The notes under the pieces: generated by a model
What the model saw: only the letters and a program-made list of their open reading frames with translations
Database searches by the model: none
Told to the model about the DNA's origin: nothing
Shown here: piece after piece, positions 38,009 through 47,645 of the stretch
How positions within the stretch are numbered: the stretch's first letter is position 1
Layout of the letters: every line of letters begins with the position of its first letter
Position numbers and translations under genes: made by a program
From: Oxalobacter formigenes
GTDB lineage: Bacteria; Pseudomonadota; Gammaproteobacteria; Burkholderiales; Burkholderiaceae_D
Assembly (NCBI RefSeq): GCF_002127965.1
Contig: NZ_CP018787.1
Coordinates: forward strand, 496,001-560,000
Reading direction: 5' to 3'
DNA: 64,000 nucleotides

Positions 38009-38911
38009 ATGCCATATACAACAATTGAAGGGACAATCGGTTCCACTCCCCTGGTGGAGTTGCTCCGTTCGACGAGTGAGAATGCAAAAAGTCGCAGGAA
38101 CCTTGTTCTCGGGAAATGGGAGTGTGGCAATCCATCCGGCTCCATCAAGGATCGTGTCCTTAAAACAATGATCCGCCACGCTGAAGAACGTGGCGAAATC
38201 CGGCCAGGTGACACCCTGATCGAGGCAACAGGTGGCAATACCGGAATTTCGCTGGCGATGATGGCTGCTGCCCGTGGTTATCGCGCCATTGTGGTCATGC
38301 CGGAAAGCGCCAATTATTTCAAACAGCAAAGCATTGCAGTGTATGGCGCGAAAATTGTATTGACGCCGAAAAGCGGTGGCATTGAATATGCGCGTGATCT
38401 TGCCGAGCAAATGGCGGCAGCCGGAGAAGGAGTATTGCTGGACCAGTTCAACAATCCGGACAATCCTCTTTCCCATTACGAAACGACCGGCCCGGAAATA
38501 TGGAGTGCGACCAAGGGAAAGATTACCCATTTCGTTTGTCCGATGGGAACGACGGGTACGATTATGGGCGTTTCCCGCTTTCTGAAAGAAAAGAACAAAA
38601 AAATCCGGATTATCGGAGTTGAACCGGCAAACCGGGATCACATTACCGGCATGTATCACTGGCAGGAAAATCAACGCCCGCGGTTTTACGAAAAGAAAAG
38701 GGTGGATCAGATTGAAGAAATCAGTCAGGCATGCGCAGAATACCGGGCCAGAAAAATGGCTTCTGAAGAGGGAATTTTCTGCGGGTTATCTTCTGCCTGC
38801 GCTTGCGAAGTGGCTTTGAACCTGTCTGAAACAGTCGATCAGGCCGTTATCGTTTTTATGATGGCTGACAGGGGAAACAAGTACTTTTCTTCTGGATTCT
38901 TTCCTTTTTAA
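38009..38911 (+). CDS. cysM: Cysteine synthase B
   Basis: 300 residues, the length of CysM rather than the longer CysK. PLP enzyme making cysteine from O-acetylserine with sulphide or thiosulphate. PLP Lys47 in NPSGSIKDR, the TGGNTGISLAMMAA asparagine loop and the glycine loop in PMGTTGTIMG are present. GIFCGLSSACA contains the Ser that contacts the pyridine nitrogen. Placed 2 bp after recR, so it may share its transcript. CysM versus CysK is judged from length and sequence flavour. Confidence 0.9.
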   Translation: MPYTTIEGTIGSTPLVELLRSTSENAKSRRNLVLGKWECGNPSGSIKDRVLKTMIRHAEERGEIRPGDTLIEATGGNTGISLAMMAAARGYRAIVVMPESANYFKQQSIAVYGAKIVLTPKSGGIEYARDLAEQMAAAGEGVLLDQFNNPDNPLSHYETTGPEIWSATKGKITHFVCPMGTTGTIMGVSRFLKEKNKKIRIIGVEPANRDHITGMYHWQENQRPRFYEKKRVDQIEEISQACAEYRARKMASEEGIFCGLSSACACEVALNLSETVDQAVIVFMMADRGNKYFSSGFFPF

Positions 38912-38933
38912 CGGCATAAGTGCAACATAAAGA

Positions 38934-38962
38934 TTGTCATAAGCCGTTGTATCGATTAAAAT
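38934..38962 (+). promoter_or_regulatory. Promoter of rpsT
   Basis: TTGTCA (38934-38939), exactly 17 bases, TAAAAT (38957-38962): a near-consensus sigma-70 promoter 75 bp before the rpsT start. Confidence 0.75.
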
Positions 38963-39036
38963 CAAAGGCTAAACAGATTTTGTATTGCGAAAAAGGTTCG
39001 TAATCCAACAACTAACACAGGTTTTTAGGAAATTTT

Positions 39037-39309
39037 ATGGCTAACACAGCTCAGGCACGCAAACGTGCTCGTCAGGCAGTAAAACTGAATGCACACAATT
39101 CCAGTCAGCGTTCTGCATTGCGTACTGCAATCAAAACGGCACAAAAAGCGATTGCTGCTGGCGATAAGGAAGCAGCCGCTTCCGTTTTCAACAATACCGT
39201 TTCGGTTATCGACCGTATCGCCGACAAGAAACGTATTCACAAAAACAAGGCCGCACGTCATAAAAGCCGTCTGGCCGCTGCATTGAAGGCAATGTCCGCT
39301 GCTGCTTGA
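39037..39309 (+). CDS. rpsT: 30S ribosomal protein S20
   Basis: 90 residues, very basic three-helix protein that binds 16S rRNA. Starts [20 protein letters not shown] and has the [22 protein letters not shown] segment of bS20. It has its own promoter and terminator. Autoregulation is known in E. coli; nothing specific is visible here. Confidence 0.98.
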   Translation: MANTAQARKRARQAVKLNAHNSSQRSALRTAIKTAQKAIAAGDKEAAASVFNNTVSVIDRIADKKRIHKNKAARHKSRLAAALKAMSAAA

Positions 39310-39348
39310 TTTTCAGCTGGCAACTTTCGGATTATTTGCTGTATATCA

Positions 39349-39375
39349 GGCACGCTTGTAGCAAGCGTGCCTTTT
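39349..39375. terminator. Terminator after rpsT
   Basis: Perfect 10-bp stem GGCACGCTTG/CAAGCGTGCC (39349-39358, 39362-39371) with a 3-base loop and TTTT on the plus side. Just before the converging PfkB gene. Confidence 0.85.
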
Positions 39376-39388
39376 GTCGTTTCCGTTT

Positions 39389-40327
39389 TCAGTAGCGGTA
39401 ACCGAATTCTTTTTCAAAACGGTCGGCGATTTCTTTTGCCGTCATTTTGTGGCTTTGCGGGCCAAAGTATTCGATTTTGATGGCGCCCATCAGGCTGCCA
39501 AGACGGCCGCACGTCAGCATGTCCTTGCCGTTGGTCAGGCCATAAATCAGGCCGGCACGGAAAGCATCGCCACAACCGGTGGGGTCGGCCTCTTTTGCTG
39601 CCTTGACGCAAGGTATTTCAAATTTTTCGCCATTTTCGTAAATGACCGCGCCTCTTTCAGCACAGGTCACGATAAGTGCCTTGACCTTTGAGGCGATTTC
39701 AGCCAAAGACCAGCCGCTTGCCTGAGCCAGCATTTCGCCTTCATATTCATTGACGGCCACATAAGTGGCGATTTCAATGAAATGTCTCAGTTCTTCCTGA
39801 TTGAACATGGGGAGACCCTGACCCGGATCGAAAATGAAGGGAATGCCAAGTCTGGCGCAATCGTCAGCATTCTGGATCATGCCGTCGCGACCGTCAGGTG
39901 CGACGATAGCCAGCTGAATATTGTCTCCCGTCGTATTTTCAATCTTGTTTTCATGGGACAAAGACATCGCGCCCGGATGGAAAGCCGTAATCTGGTTATT
40001 GTTTTTATCCGTAGTAATGAAGGCCTGGGCCGTATAGGTTCTTTTTATCGTCTTGATATGGCGGCGGGAAATATCCTGTTCAGCGAGTCTTTCAAGATAG
40101 GGTTCGCCATCCATACCGATGGTTGCCATGATGTAAGGCGTTCCACCCAGAAGCTTGAGGTTGTAGGCAATATTGCCGGCACAGCCGCCGAATTCCCGTC
40201 TCATGCTGGGAACGAGAAAACAGACGTTGATATTGTGTAACTGGTCGGCAAGAATGGATTCGGAAAATCGTTCCGGGAATGACATAATCGTGTCGTAAGC
40301 AAGCGACCCGCAAATTAGAGAGCTCAT
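39389..40327 (-). CDS. PfkB family carbohydrate/nucleoside kinase
   Basis: 312 residues. Ribokinase fold with N-terminal MSSLICGSLAYDTIM, substrate-side FGGCAGNIAYNLKLLGG, and the C-terminal catalytic motif DPTGCGDAFRAGLIYG (base Asp in GCGD). The family phosphorylates sugars or nucleosides; the sequence resembles the adenosine-kinase-like members found beside DUF3426 and prmA in Burkholderiales. Substrate not determinable. It follows the DUF3426 gene by 19 bp, so it is probably the last gene of this minus-strand group. Confidence 0.86.
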   Translation of the reverse strand: MSSLICGSLAYDTIMSFPERFSESILADQLHNINVCFLVPSMRREFGGCAGNIAYNLKLLGGTPYIMATIGMDGEPYLERLAEQDISRRHIKTIKRTYTAQAFITTDKNNNQITAFHPGAMSLSHENKIENTTGDNIQLAIVAPDGRDGMIQNADDCARLGIPFIFDPGQGLPMFNQEELRHFIEIATYVAVNEYEGEMLAQASGWSLAEIASKVKALIVTCAERGAVIYENGEKFEIPCVKAAKEADPTGCGDAFRAGLIYGLTNGKDMLTCGRLGSLMGAIKIEYFGPQSHKMTAKEIADRFEKEFGYRY

Positions 40328-40346
40328 AATTTAAATAGTGTTGTGA

Positions 40347-41495
40347 TCAGGGATTATCAATAAGGAATACCCGGCTCTTTACAGCCGAATTGTGTGTAAA
40401 TTCGAAAGTCATTTTAAAAGTGATGGCTGACGTCGGGGCAAGTCCTTTTGCCGTTCCGGCTTCTTCAGGCAGATATTCTTCCGGCTGGAAAGTACGGCGC
40501 AACAAGACCTTGTTATCCGAATCCGTCAGTTCCATCACAAGCGCAGGCCAGATCTGCAAGTCCGGACTGTTATTGGTAATCGTCATATTCTGGGTATACT
40601 GATCAGCACTGTTTTCAAGCTTTTCGGGCACACCTGTTTCGATTGTCAGCGCAGGTTTCTTTATTGGGGCTTTGACAGGGCACGACAATAACTCGCATGT
40701 AGTATTAACCAGTTCTTCAGCAGGAGGCCACCAGGCCGTAATCTCTTCAGAATACCGGTAAATGCCCTGAAGTCCCAAAAATGCGAGCAATAAGAGAGTG
40801 CCGATACTCCAGAGGAATTGGGAGAAACGGGACCTTTTTTTCTTCTTGTTGACAATTTTGACCAGTTCTTCCGTCGAGGCGGGTGTTTCAACATCTTTTT
40901 TAGGCGCATCGACAATGACAGCCGGTGCGATATCGTCTTTGACGGGGTCTGTCGGCAAAAACGGCTCTTTTCTTTCGATATTGGCCGTAAACGGTATGGA
41001 TTCTGCCGGTTTTGCCTCAGTATCGCCAGCTGTTGGATTCGTGGTGTCAGTAACGGAAGAATCCGGTTTGTCTTCCTCAGGTGAAGACAGATTCAGGTCA
41101 AAACTGATCGACTGAATCTGTTTCTCAAAGGATTGCCTGAGAGCGGCTTCTTGTGCACTTATTGTCTCGTTTATTGCTGTATTTTCGTCATCTTCGTTTA
41201 TCTTTTCAGAAGATGGTGCCAAATTTGAAGAAAAGGTTTCTTTTGCAGGCGCTTTTCCCTGTTCCCCGGGTTTGGTTGGGGCTGAATCGCGAGAAATGAG
41301 AGCAGAAGAAACGTTTTCTGGTTTTGACAGGGCAGAGTCAGGTTCGCTATGGGAAAGACGACCTATCAAATGGTCGATACCGTTAAACGGGTTATGGCAG
41401 ACACCACAACGGACGACGCCGGAGTAGCGTTTGAGCTGTTCCTCGTTAACCTGAAAAACCGTATTGCATTTGGGACAACGTGTAGCCAGTGACAT
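40347..41495 (-). CDS. DUF3426 / zinc-ribbon membrane protein
   Basis: 382 residues from the ATG at 41495. An MJ0042-type zinc ribbon opens the protein (Cys7, Cys10, Cys30, Cys33 in TRCPKC and VRCGVC). A long acidic, low-complexity middle (about 50-230) is followed by one membrane helix (about 233-255, WSIGTLLLLAFLGLQG) and a periplasmic DUF3426 domain (about 270-380). The cytoplasmic zinc finger and periplasmic domain suggest a membrane-linked regulator or envelope protein; function is unknown. Starts 8 bp after the prmA stop. Confidence 0.85.
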   Translation of the reverse strand: MSLATRCPKCNTVFQVNEEQLKRYSGVVRCGVCHNPFNGIDHLIGRLSHSEPDSALSKPENVSSALISRDSAPTKPGEQGKAPAKETFSSNLAPSSEKINEDDENTAINETISAQEAALRQSFEKQIQSISFDLNLSSPEEDKPDSSVTDTTNPTAGDTEAKPAESIPFTANIERKEPFLPTDPVKDDIAPAVIVDAPKKDVETPASTEELVKIVNKKKKRSRFSQFLWSIGTLLLLAFLGLQGIYRYSEEITAWWPPAEELVNTTCELLSCPVKAPIKKPALTIETGVPEKLENSADQYTQNMTITNNSPDLQIWPALVMELTDSDNKVLLRRTFQPEEYLPEEAGTAKGLAPTSAITFKMTFEFTHNSAVKSRVFLIDNP

Positions 41496-41503
41496 GCTTG
41501 GGA

Positions 41504-42415
41504 TCAAAGCCGGTTAAGTTGGCCTGATAAAGCGACCCATCCTTCATGGCTTTTCCAGACCGTCAAATTAATATAAGGGGCATATGCCTCGATCACATCA
41601 TTGGCCTGCTCTTCGAGGATACCGGACAAAACCAGTGATCCGTTTTTTCTGATTCGTTCGGTCAGAGTTTTTGTCAGCGTCTTCAATGGGCCGGCCAGTA
41701 TGTTGGCAACGACTATATCATATTGACGGTCAGGTTCAAAAGAGGGAAACTCATCCGGCAAGTGGCACGAAAAGCTGCAATGATTGCGTTCGGCATTTTC
41801 GTTCGACGTGATAATCGATTGGGGATCGATATCCACACCCGTCACGTTGCTGGCGCCGAGCTTGATGGCGGCAATCGCCAGAATGCCGGAACCGCATCCA
41901 TAATCGAGCAGGGTCTGCTCTTTTTTGACGTTCTTTTCGAGCCATTCAAGACACAGTCTGGTTGTCGGGTGAGAACCCGTCCCAAATGCGAGGCCGGGGT
42001 CCAGTTCGAGAACAATCCCGCTTTGATCCGGGATTTCATGCCAGCTTGGCACAATCCAGATTTTTTCGCCGATGTGAATCGGATCGAATTGGGACTGGGT
42101 TACGCGAACCCAGTCTTCATCCGGTACTTCCCGAAGAATAAATTCCGGAACTTCGGTTAACTTGCACTCTTCTGCAGCCTTTTTTAATACTGCGCCGGCA
42201 TTGGCGTCGGCTGGGAGCAAGGCGATGACACGACTGCGTTTCCATGCATACTCGTTCGAATCTGCGCCGGGTTCATCGAACAGGGGCTGCTCTGCCGGTG
42301 TGCCCAGATCAGCATCTTCCACTGTAATGGACAGGGCGCCCGCATTCATGAGAGCGTCTGAAAACGCGTTCGTTATATCGAAAGCGACTTCTACAACTAC
42401 TTCATTCCAGTTCAC
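41504..42415 (-). CDS. prmA: Ribosomal protein L11 methyltransferase
   Basis: 303 residues. SAM-dependent methyltransferase that trimethylates L11. N-terminal substrate-recognition domain (about 1-100) and Rossmann methyltransferase domain with TLLDYGCGSGILAIAAIKLGA, GVDIDPQ and the NILAGPL motif. Lies between accC and DUF3426, the usual Burkholderiales order. Confidence 0.95.
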   Translation of the reverse strand: MNWNEVVVEVAFDITNAFSDALMNAGALSITVEDADLGTPAEQPLFDEPGADSNEYAWKRSRVIALLPADANAGAVLKKAAEECKLTEVPEFILREVPDEDWVRVTQSQFDPIHIGEKIWIVPSWHEIPDQSGIVLELDPGLAFGTGSHPTTRLCLEWLEKNVKKEQTLLDYGCGSGILAIAAIKLGASNVTGVDIDPQSIITSNENAERNHCSFSCHLPDEFPSFEPDRQYDIVVANILAGPLKTLTKTLTERIRKNGSLVLSGILEEQANDVIEAYAPYINLTVWKSHEGWVALSGQLNRL

Positions 42416-42445
42416 TATAAGCTCCAGACAGATTGACCGGTTTGT

Positions 42446-43807
42446 TTATTTTTCGGTTTCCGGGAACATTTCAGCCAGTTTCTGTTCCAGATAATGAATA
42501 TTGGTGCCACCCTTGATAAAGCTCGGGTCATGCATCAATTCACGATGAAGCGCCAGATTGGTCTGAATACCTTCGACCACCATTTCAGTCAAGGCAACCT
42601 GCATTCTGCGGATAGCCATATCCCGAGTCGGAGCATAGGAAATGATCTTGCCGATCATGGAGTCGTAATACGGTGGAACACGATATCCTGCATAAACGTG
42701 TGTATCCACGCGCATGCCGGGACCCCCCGGTGCATGCCATGAGGTAATTTTTCCCGGTGACGGAATAAACGTGAAAGGATCTTCAGCATTGATGCGGCAT
42801 TCAATGGCATGGCCTATCAGACGGATATCACGCTGACGGAAACTCAGTTTTTCACCGGCAGCAATGCGAATTTGTTCCTGAACGATGTCCACACCGGTAA
42901 TCAATTCAGTAACCGGATGTTCGACCTGAACACGCGTATTCATTTCGATGAAATAAAATTCACCGTTTTCGTACAGGAATTCGAATGTACCCGCGCCACG
43001 ATAACCGATCTTTTTGCATGCATCGGCACAGCGTTCGCCGATACGATCGATCAGTCTGCGGGGAATATCCGGAGCTGGAGCTTCCTCGATAACCTTTTGA
43101 TGTCGGCGCTGCATTGAACAGTCGCGTTCACCCAGCCAGATGGCGTTTTTATGGTCATCGGCAATCACCTGAATTTCGATATGACGCGGGTTTTCAAGGA
43201 ATTTTTCCATGTAAACTTCAGGATTGCCGAAAGCGGCACCCGCTTCGGTTTTTGTCATCGTGACAGCATTCAACAGGGAGGCCTCTGTGTGAACGACACG
43301 CATTCCCCGGCCGCCGCCGCCGCCGGCAGCCTTGATGATGACAGGAAAGCCGATTCTGCGAGCAGTGGCGATAATTTCCTGTGGATCGTCCGGCAATGCG
43401 CCTTCCGAACCCGGTACGCAAGGAATACCTGCCTTGATCATGGTTTGCTTGGCGCTGACTTTATCGCCCATTACCCTGATGGATTCCGAACGGGGGCCAA
43501 TGAAAACGAAGCCGGATTTTTCAACGCGCTCGGCGAAGTCGGCGTTTTCCGAGAGGAAACCGTAGCCCGGGTGAATTGCTTGTGCATCGGTAACTTCAGC
43601 CGCACTGATAATGGCAGGCATGTTCAGATAGCTTTGCGCCGAAGAAGCAGGTCCAATACAAACGGATTCATCGGCAAGTTTCACGTACTTTGCTTCACGA
43701 TCCGCTTCGGAATGGACAACAACGGTTTTTATGCCCAGTTCGCGGCAGGCGCGCTGGATACGCAGCGCAATTTCACCACGATTGGCGATAAGTATTTTTT
43801 CAAACAT
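42446..43807 (-). CDS. accC: Acetyl-CoA carboxylase, biotin carboxylase subunit
   Basis: 453 residues. ATP-dependent carboxylation of biotin on AccB. Biotin carboxylase N-domain ([17 protein letters not shown]), ATP-grasp with glycine loop [14 protein letters not shown], catalytic [14 protein letters not shown] with Arg, and C-terminal domain. accB lies 72 bp upstream, giving the accB-accC operon of fatty-acid synthesis. accA and accD are not in the window. Confidence 0.98.
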   Translation of the reverse strand: MFEKILIANRGEIALRIQRACRELGIKTVVVHSEADREAKYVKLADESVCIGPASSAQSYLNMPAIISAAEVTDAQAIHPGYGFLSENADFAERVEKSGFVFIGPRSESIRVMGDKVSAKQTMIKAGIPCVPGSEGALPDDPQEIIATARRIGFPVIIKAAGGGGGRGMRVVHTEASLLNAVTMTKTEAGAAFGNPEVYMEKFLENPRHIEIQVIADDHKNAIWLGERDCSMQRRHQKVIEEAPAPDIPRRLIDRIGERCADACKKIGYRGAGTFEFLYENGEFYFIEMNTRVQVEHPVTELITGVDIVQEQIRIAAGEKLSFRQRDIRLIGHAIECRINAEDPFTFIPSPGKITSWHAPGGPGMRVDTHVYAGYRVPPYYDSMIGKIISYAPTRDMAIRRMQVALTEMVVEGIQTNLALHRELMHDPSFIKGGTNIHYLEQKLAEMFPETEK

Positions 43808-43879
43808 AATTTGGTGGCGATTGTTCCGTAAATCGAAAATAACGGTAAATAGAACGTATTTGGCTCAAATTAACCGTAT

Positions 43880-44359
43880 TTAACCAATAACAAACAGCGG
43901 TTGGCCGAATTCGACAGGTTCGCCGTTTTCTACAAGAATCTGTTTGATGACACCCGAAGCTTCAGCTTCGATTTCATTCAGGAGCTTCATGGCTTCAATA
44001 ATACAAAGCGTATCGCCCTGTTTGACAGGAGAACCCACTTCAACGTAAGACGGATTTCCAGGAGCAGGCGCGCTGTAGAAAGTACCGACCATTGGCGATT
44101 TAACGACATGGCCTTCCATGATGCCGCTTTCGGCTGGAACCTCGGCTGCGACAGGAGCGGCAACACCTTGAGGAATGCCAGCAGGCGCTTGCATATATTG
44201 TTGTGGCATGACGCCAGGTGCCTGCATGACGAATTGCTGACCCTGTACGGCAGAGTTTTTCGCAATGCGTACTTTGCTTTCGCCTTCTGTCACTTCAAGC
44301 TCGGCTATGTCGGATTCGGCAACGAGGTCAATCAAAGTCTTTAATTTACGTAAATCCAT
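43880..44359 (-). CDS. accB: Biotin carboxyl carrier protein of acetyl-CoA carboxylase
   Basis: 159 residues. N-terminal helical segment for AccC binding, a Gln/Pro/Ala-rich linker (about 37-80) and the biotinyl domain (about 82-159) with the biotin attachment Lys125 in EAMKLLNE. The thumb loop typical of BCCP is present as [14 protein letters not shown]. Starts 35 bp after aroQ. Confidence 0.97.
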   Translation of the reverse strand: MDLRKLKTLIDLVAESDIAELEVTEGESKVRIAKNSAVQGQQFVMQAPGVMPQQYMQAPAGIPQGVAAPVAAEVPAESGIMEGHVVKSPMVGTFYSAPAPGNPSYVEVGSPVKQGDTLCIIEAMKLLNEIEAEASGVIKQILVENGEPVEFGQPLFVIG

Positions 44360-44394
44360 ATAAATCCCGGAAAAATGCTGTTAAATGTTGGTAA

Positions 44395-44829
44395 TTAATA
44401 TTTGAGTGCGTGTTCGATAGCCATACGGTATCCATCCACTCCAAAGCCGCATATTACACCTTTTGCGACAGGAGAAAGGAAAGAATGATGACGGAAAGGC
44501 TCACGTTGATGGATGTTAGAGATGTGAACCTCATAAAAGGGAATGGCGACTCCCGACAGGGCATCTCTTAATGAAACGCTTGTATGAGTCAGTCCGCCCG
44601 GGTTAATGACAATGGCATCGATGTTTTCGGTACGGGCCTGATGAATACGATCGATCAGGTCACCTTCGTGATTGCTTTGAAAGCTGGCAAATTGTCCCCC
44701 GGCCATTTCCACCTGAGTTCTGGCGGACGCAACGATATCATCCAGAGTCGTTTTTCCATAAACGTTCGGTTCGCGTGTGCCAAGCAGATTCAGATTCGGG
44801 CCGTTCAGCAGAAGTATGTTTTTTGCCAT
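44395..44829 (-). CDS. aroQ: 3-dehydroquinate dehydratase, type II
   Basis: 144 residues. Third step of the shikimate pathway. Type II dodecameric fold with [17 protein letters not shown] (catalytic Tyr), the [17 protein letters not shown] segment and [17 protein letters not shown] (catalytic His region). aroQ-accB-accC is a common proteobacterial operon. Confidence 0.97.
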   Translation of the reverse strand: MAKNILLLNGPNLNLLGTREPNVYGKTTLDDIVASARTQVEMAGGQFASFQSNHEGDLIDRIHQARTENIDAIVINPGGLTHTSVSLRDALSGVAIPFYEVHISNIHQREPFRHHSFLSPVAKGVICGFGVDGYRMAIEHALKY

Positions 44830-44921
44830 GGCTTGTTAAAATTGCTTTTTTAATTGGATTTTCAGCATTTTGCCGTCAAATGTCGTAAAGAGGCAAGGAA
44901 AAACGCCTGAAATATTAAAAA

Positions 44922-45545
44922 TTATTCATTTTCAGACGGGGTGCTTTGGGTAATTAATCGCTGCAACCCGTTAATATCTGTCCGGGAAAAATTTGCGCCG
45001 AAAAGCTTGACGGATTTGCGGATATCGTCAGATTCATATACGGATAGATGAGCAATTTCCTCGTGCCACATAAAATGTATCGTTTCGATTGTGTGACCCT
45101 TGCCACGAAAATGAGGCAATTCCGACACATCGAAATCGATGGCCTTGTTTAAAAGAAAAATCTCGACATCTTTTACGTTATCCGTAAATAACTGTATATG
45201 AATGTCACTGTGTTCTCCTCCCGTACCATTCAGGATGGCACCGGTGATATATGGGTTGAACTCTTCAAGTTCCTGCATTAATTTCAGTGAAAGTGTGCGT
45301 AAGTGCAACAATCGCGCCGGTTGGGAATCTGCAAGAAAAAGTTCGTTATACAGTTTGACTTCTTTTTCGATCGACATATTGTCCGGCAGGATTTCTCCGG
45401 TAATGCGGCTGTTTCCCAGTATCTGACGGGCTGCCTTGCGTTTGGCCACTTCGTAACTGGTTCCTTCCTCTGCTATCATGCGTGCAGCAGCGATAGCGAT
45501 TTCCTGTCGCAAATTGGCAATATCGATTAAACGGTTGATTGTCAT
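44922..45545 (-). CDS. Nucleotidyltransferase-like protein, function unknown
   Basis: 207 residues. An N-terminal helical part (residues 1-95) and a C-terminal part with the nucleotidyltransferase-like stretch NGTGGEHSDIHIQLFTD (about 106-122), followed by VKDVEIFLLNK. The GTGG...SD pattern recalls minimal nucleotidyltransferases, but the second acidic residue of the usual D-x-D metal pair is His here, so catalysis is doubtful. It is divergent from mpl with 74 bp between, and no ribosome-binding site decides the start. I recall similar proteins beside mpl in Burkholderiales. Confidence 0.6.
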   Translation of the reverse strand: MTINRLIDIANLRQEIAIAAARMIAEEGTSYEVAKRKAARQILGNSRITGEILPDNMSIEKEVKLYNELFLADSQPARLLHLRTLSLKLMQELEEFNPYITGAILNGTGGEHSDIHIQLFTDNVKDVEIFLLNKAIDFDVSELPHFRGKGHTIETIHFMWHEEIAHLSVYESDDIRKSVKLFGANFSRTDINGLQRLITQSTPSENE

Positions 45546-45619
45546 GTTTGTGTAAATCCCGGCGAAAACACTTGCGTATCGTTTAAAATTTTCTGAACTT
45601 ATTATTTGATCGAAGCATC

Positions 45620-47005
45620 ATGCATATTCATATCCTAGGTATTTGCGGAACCTTCATGGGAGGGGTCGCTGTTTTGGCAAAAGCGGCAGGGCATACAGTA
45701 ACCGGTTGCGATGCGAATGTCTATCCGCCAATGAGCACGCAATTGCAGGAACAGGGTATTGAACTGATCAATGGATACGATGAAGGCCAGATCGAATTGA
45801 AACCGGATTTGTTTGTCATTGGTAATGTCGTTTCAAGAGGCAATCCTCTAATGGAAGCCATTTTAAATCGCGGACTGCCTTATGTTTCGGGCCCGCAATG
45901 GATCGGTGAGCATATTTTAAATGACAAATGGGTTCTTGGCGTTGCCGGTACGCATGGCAAAACGACGACGACTTCCATGCTGGCATGGATATTGGAAGAT
46001 GCCGGATATTCCCCCGGTTTTCTGATTGGTGGCGTTCCATTGAATTTCGGTATTTCTGCAAGATTGCATGGTGAAAAAGAATCCTCTTTTTTTGTCATTG
46101 AGGCGGACGAATACGACACGGCCTTCTTTGATAAAAGAAGCAAGTTCGTTCACTATCGGCCAAAAACGGCCATTCTGAACAATCTCGAATACGATCATGC
46201 CGATATCTTTTCCGATATCTCCGCTATCGAAACACAATTCCATCATCTGGTCAGAACGGTGGCCGGAAATGGACGACTGATCGTCAATAACCGTGAACCG
46301 GCGCTGGAACGGGTGGTCGAACGGGGGTGCTGGAGTGAAAAAGAATGGTTCGGTGATGAAGGAAAAGACTCCTGGTCGATGGCAGAGAAAGATGATGACG
46401 ATTTCGACGTGTTTTTTGACGGGCAATATCAGGGAACGGTTCATTGGGACCTGACCGGCGAGCATAACCGTTTGAATGCGCTGGCTGCCATCGCAGCAGC
46501 GCGACACGTTGGGGTACGGCCTGAACAATCCATCGATTCGCTTTCCCGATTCAAAAACGTCAAAAGGCGTATGGAATGTCGTGGAAACGTAGGCGGTATT
46601 ACCGTTTATGATGACTTTGCTCATCACCCTACCGCAATTGCAACCACGATTGCCGGTTTGAAAAAGAAAACTGCCTCCGTACCCGGCCAGCGTATTCTGG
46701 CGGTACTTGAACCCCGTTCCAATACCATGAAACTCGGTGTCATGAAGCAGGCGTTGCCGCAAAGTCTGCAGGAAGCGGATATGGTCTTTGCTTATGGCGC
46801 TGATGGTGGAAAAAATGGACTTGGCTGGGATTTGGAGCAGGCGCTGTTGCCGTTGGGTGACAGGGCCAAAGCGTTCAGTGATATTGACAGGCTTGTCGAT
46901 GAAATCATTATGGCTGCGCAGCCAGGCGATCACGTTCTGGTGATGAGTAATGGTGGATTTGGTGGCATTCACCAGAAAATACTGGATAAGTTATCCGTTA
47001 AATAG
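45620..47005 (+). CDS. mpl: UDP-N-acetylmuramate:L-alanyl-gamma-D-glutamyl-meso-DAP ligase
   Basis: 461 residues. Recycles murein tripeptide by joining it to UDP-MurNAc. Mur-ligase fold: N-terminal MHIHILGICGTFMGGVAVLA, ATP loop VAGTHGKTTTTSML, metal-site EADEYDTAFFDKRSKFVHY and C-terminal YDDFAHHPTAIATTIAGL. The N-terminus and EYDTAFFDKRSKF stretch set it apart from MurC. Followed at 9 bp by the YqiA-like esterase. Confidence 0.96.
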   Translation: MHIHILGICGTFMGGVAVLAKAAGHTVTGCDANVYPPMSTQLQEQGIELINGYDEGQIELKPDLFVIGNVVSRGNPLMEAILNRGLPYVSGPQWIGEHILNDKWVLGVAGTHGKTTTTSMLAWILEDAGYSPGFLIGGVPLNFGISARLHGEKESSFFVIEADEYDTAFFDKRSKFVHYRPKTAILNNLEYDHADIFSDISAIETQFHHLVRTVAGNGRLIVNNREPALERVVERGCWSEKEWFGDEGKDSWSMAEKDDDDFDVFFDGQYQGTVHWDLTGEHNRLNALAAIAAARHVGVRPEQSIDSLSRFKNVKRRMECRGNVGGITVYDDFAHHPTAIATTIAGLKKKTASVPGQRILAVLEPRSNTMKLGVMKQALPQSLQEADMVFAYGADGGKNGLGWDLEQALLPLGDRAKAFSDIDRLVDEIIMAAQPGDHVLVMSNGGFGGIHQKILDKLSVK

Positions 47006-47014
47006 GCAATCATC

Positions 47015-47602
47015 ATGATTTTGTATTTACATGGATTTCAGTCTTCTCCCCAATCTTTCAAGGCGCAGCTGATTGAAGACAGACTGAAGGCGTTGAATGG
47101 TGAGGGAGAATATATTTGCCCTCAATTGTTTCCATCTCCGGTTAAATCGGTTGAAATTGCCCTGAATTTGGTGAGTGGTTGCCCCTCGGAGTCTCTTGCG
47201 GTTATCGGTTCTTCGCTGGGAGGTTTTTACGCCAACTGGATTGCTGAACAGTTGCAGTGTCGTGCTGTACTTCTGAATCCTGTGATCGATCCATGGAAAA
47301 TCAAGATATTGGGCGATAGTCCGGACAGAAGTGACCTCAGGGTGAGAGAATGGCTTGAATTTGTTGAACGGTATGAAGCGGAATTGCATTCGATTCAAGT
47401 CAGGAAAATCACAAACCCGCAAAGATATATGCTGATTGCGGCAAAGGGAGACCAGTTGCTGGATTGGCAAATGATGCAAAAACATTATGCAGGTGCAAAC
47501 CAGACCATCATCGACGGGAGTGATCACGGCCTGTCCGATTTTGAGAAATATCTCGATAATGTGCTTTCTTTTTGTAAAATTGAACATTCCGGCCGAACAT
47601 AA
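47015..47602 (+). CDS. YqiA/YcfP-like alpha/beta hydrolase
   Basis: 195 residues. Small alpha/beta hydrolase of the UPF0227 type: MILYLHGFQSSPQSFKAQ (oxyanion region), nucleophile Ser in GSSLGGFYANWI, and catalytic His in GSDHGLSDFEKY. Predicted cytosolic esterase; natural substrate unknown. Nine bp after mpl and 43 bp before the RNB gene, so co-transcribed. Confidence 0.88.
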   Translation: MILYLHGFQSSPQSFKAQLIEDRLKALNGEGEYICPQLFPSPVKSVEIALNLVSGCPSESLAVIGSSLGGFYANWIAEQLQCRAVLLNPVIDPWKIKILGDSPDRSDLRVREWLEFVERYEAELHSIQVRKITNPQRYMLIAAKGDQLLDWQMMQKHYAGANQTIIDGSDHGLSDFEKYLDNVLSFCKIEHSGRT

Positions 47603-47645
47603 GCTGGTGCCATATATCAAGTTTGAGTATTGAATAGAGCGGTTA

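Noticed and set aside
45917-46972. Open frame of 351 codons antisense to mpl
   Set aside because: Shadow of the real gene; composition rich in Arg, His and Phe and no family resemblance.
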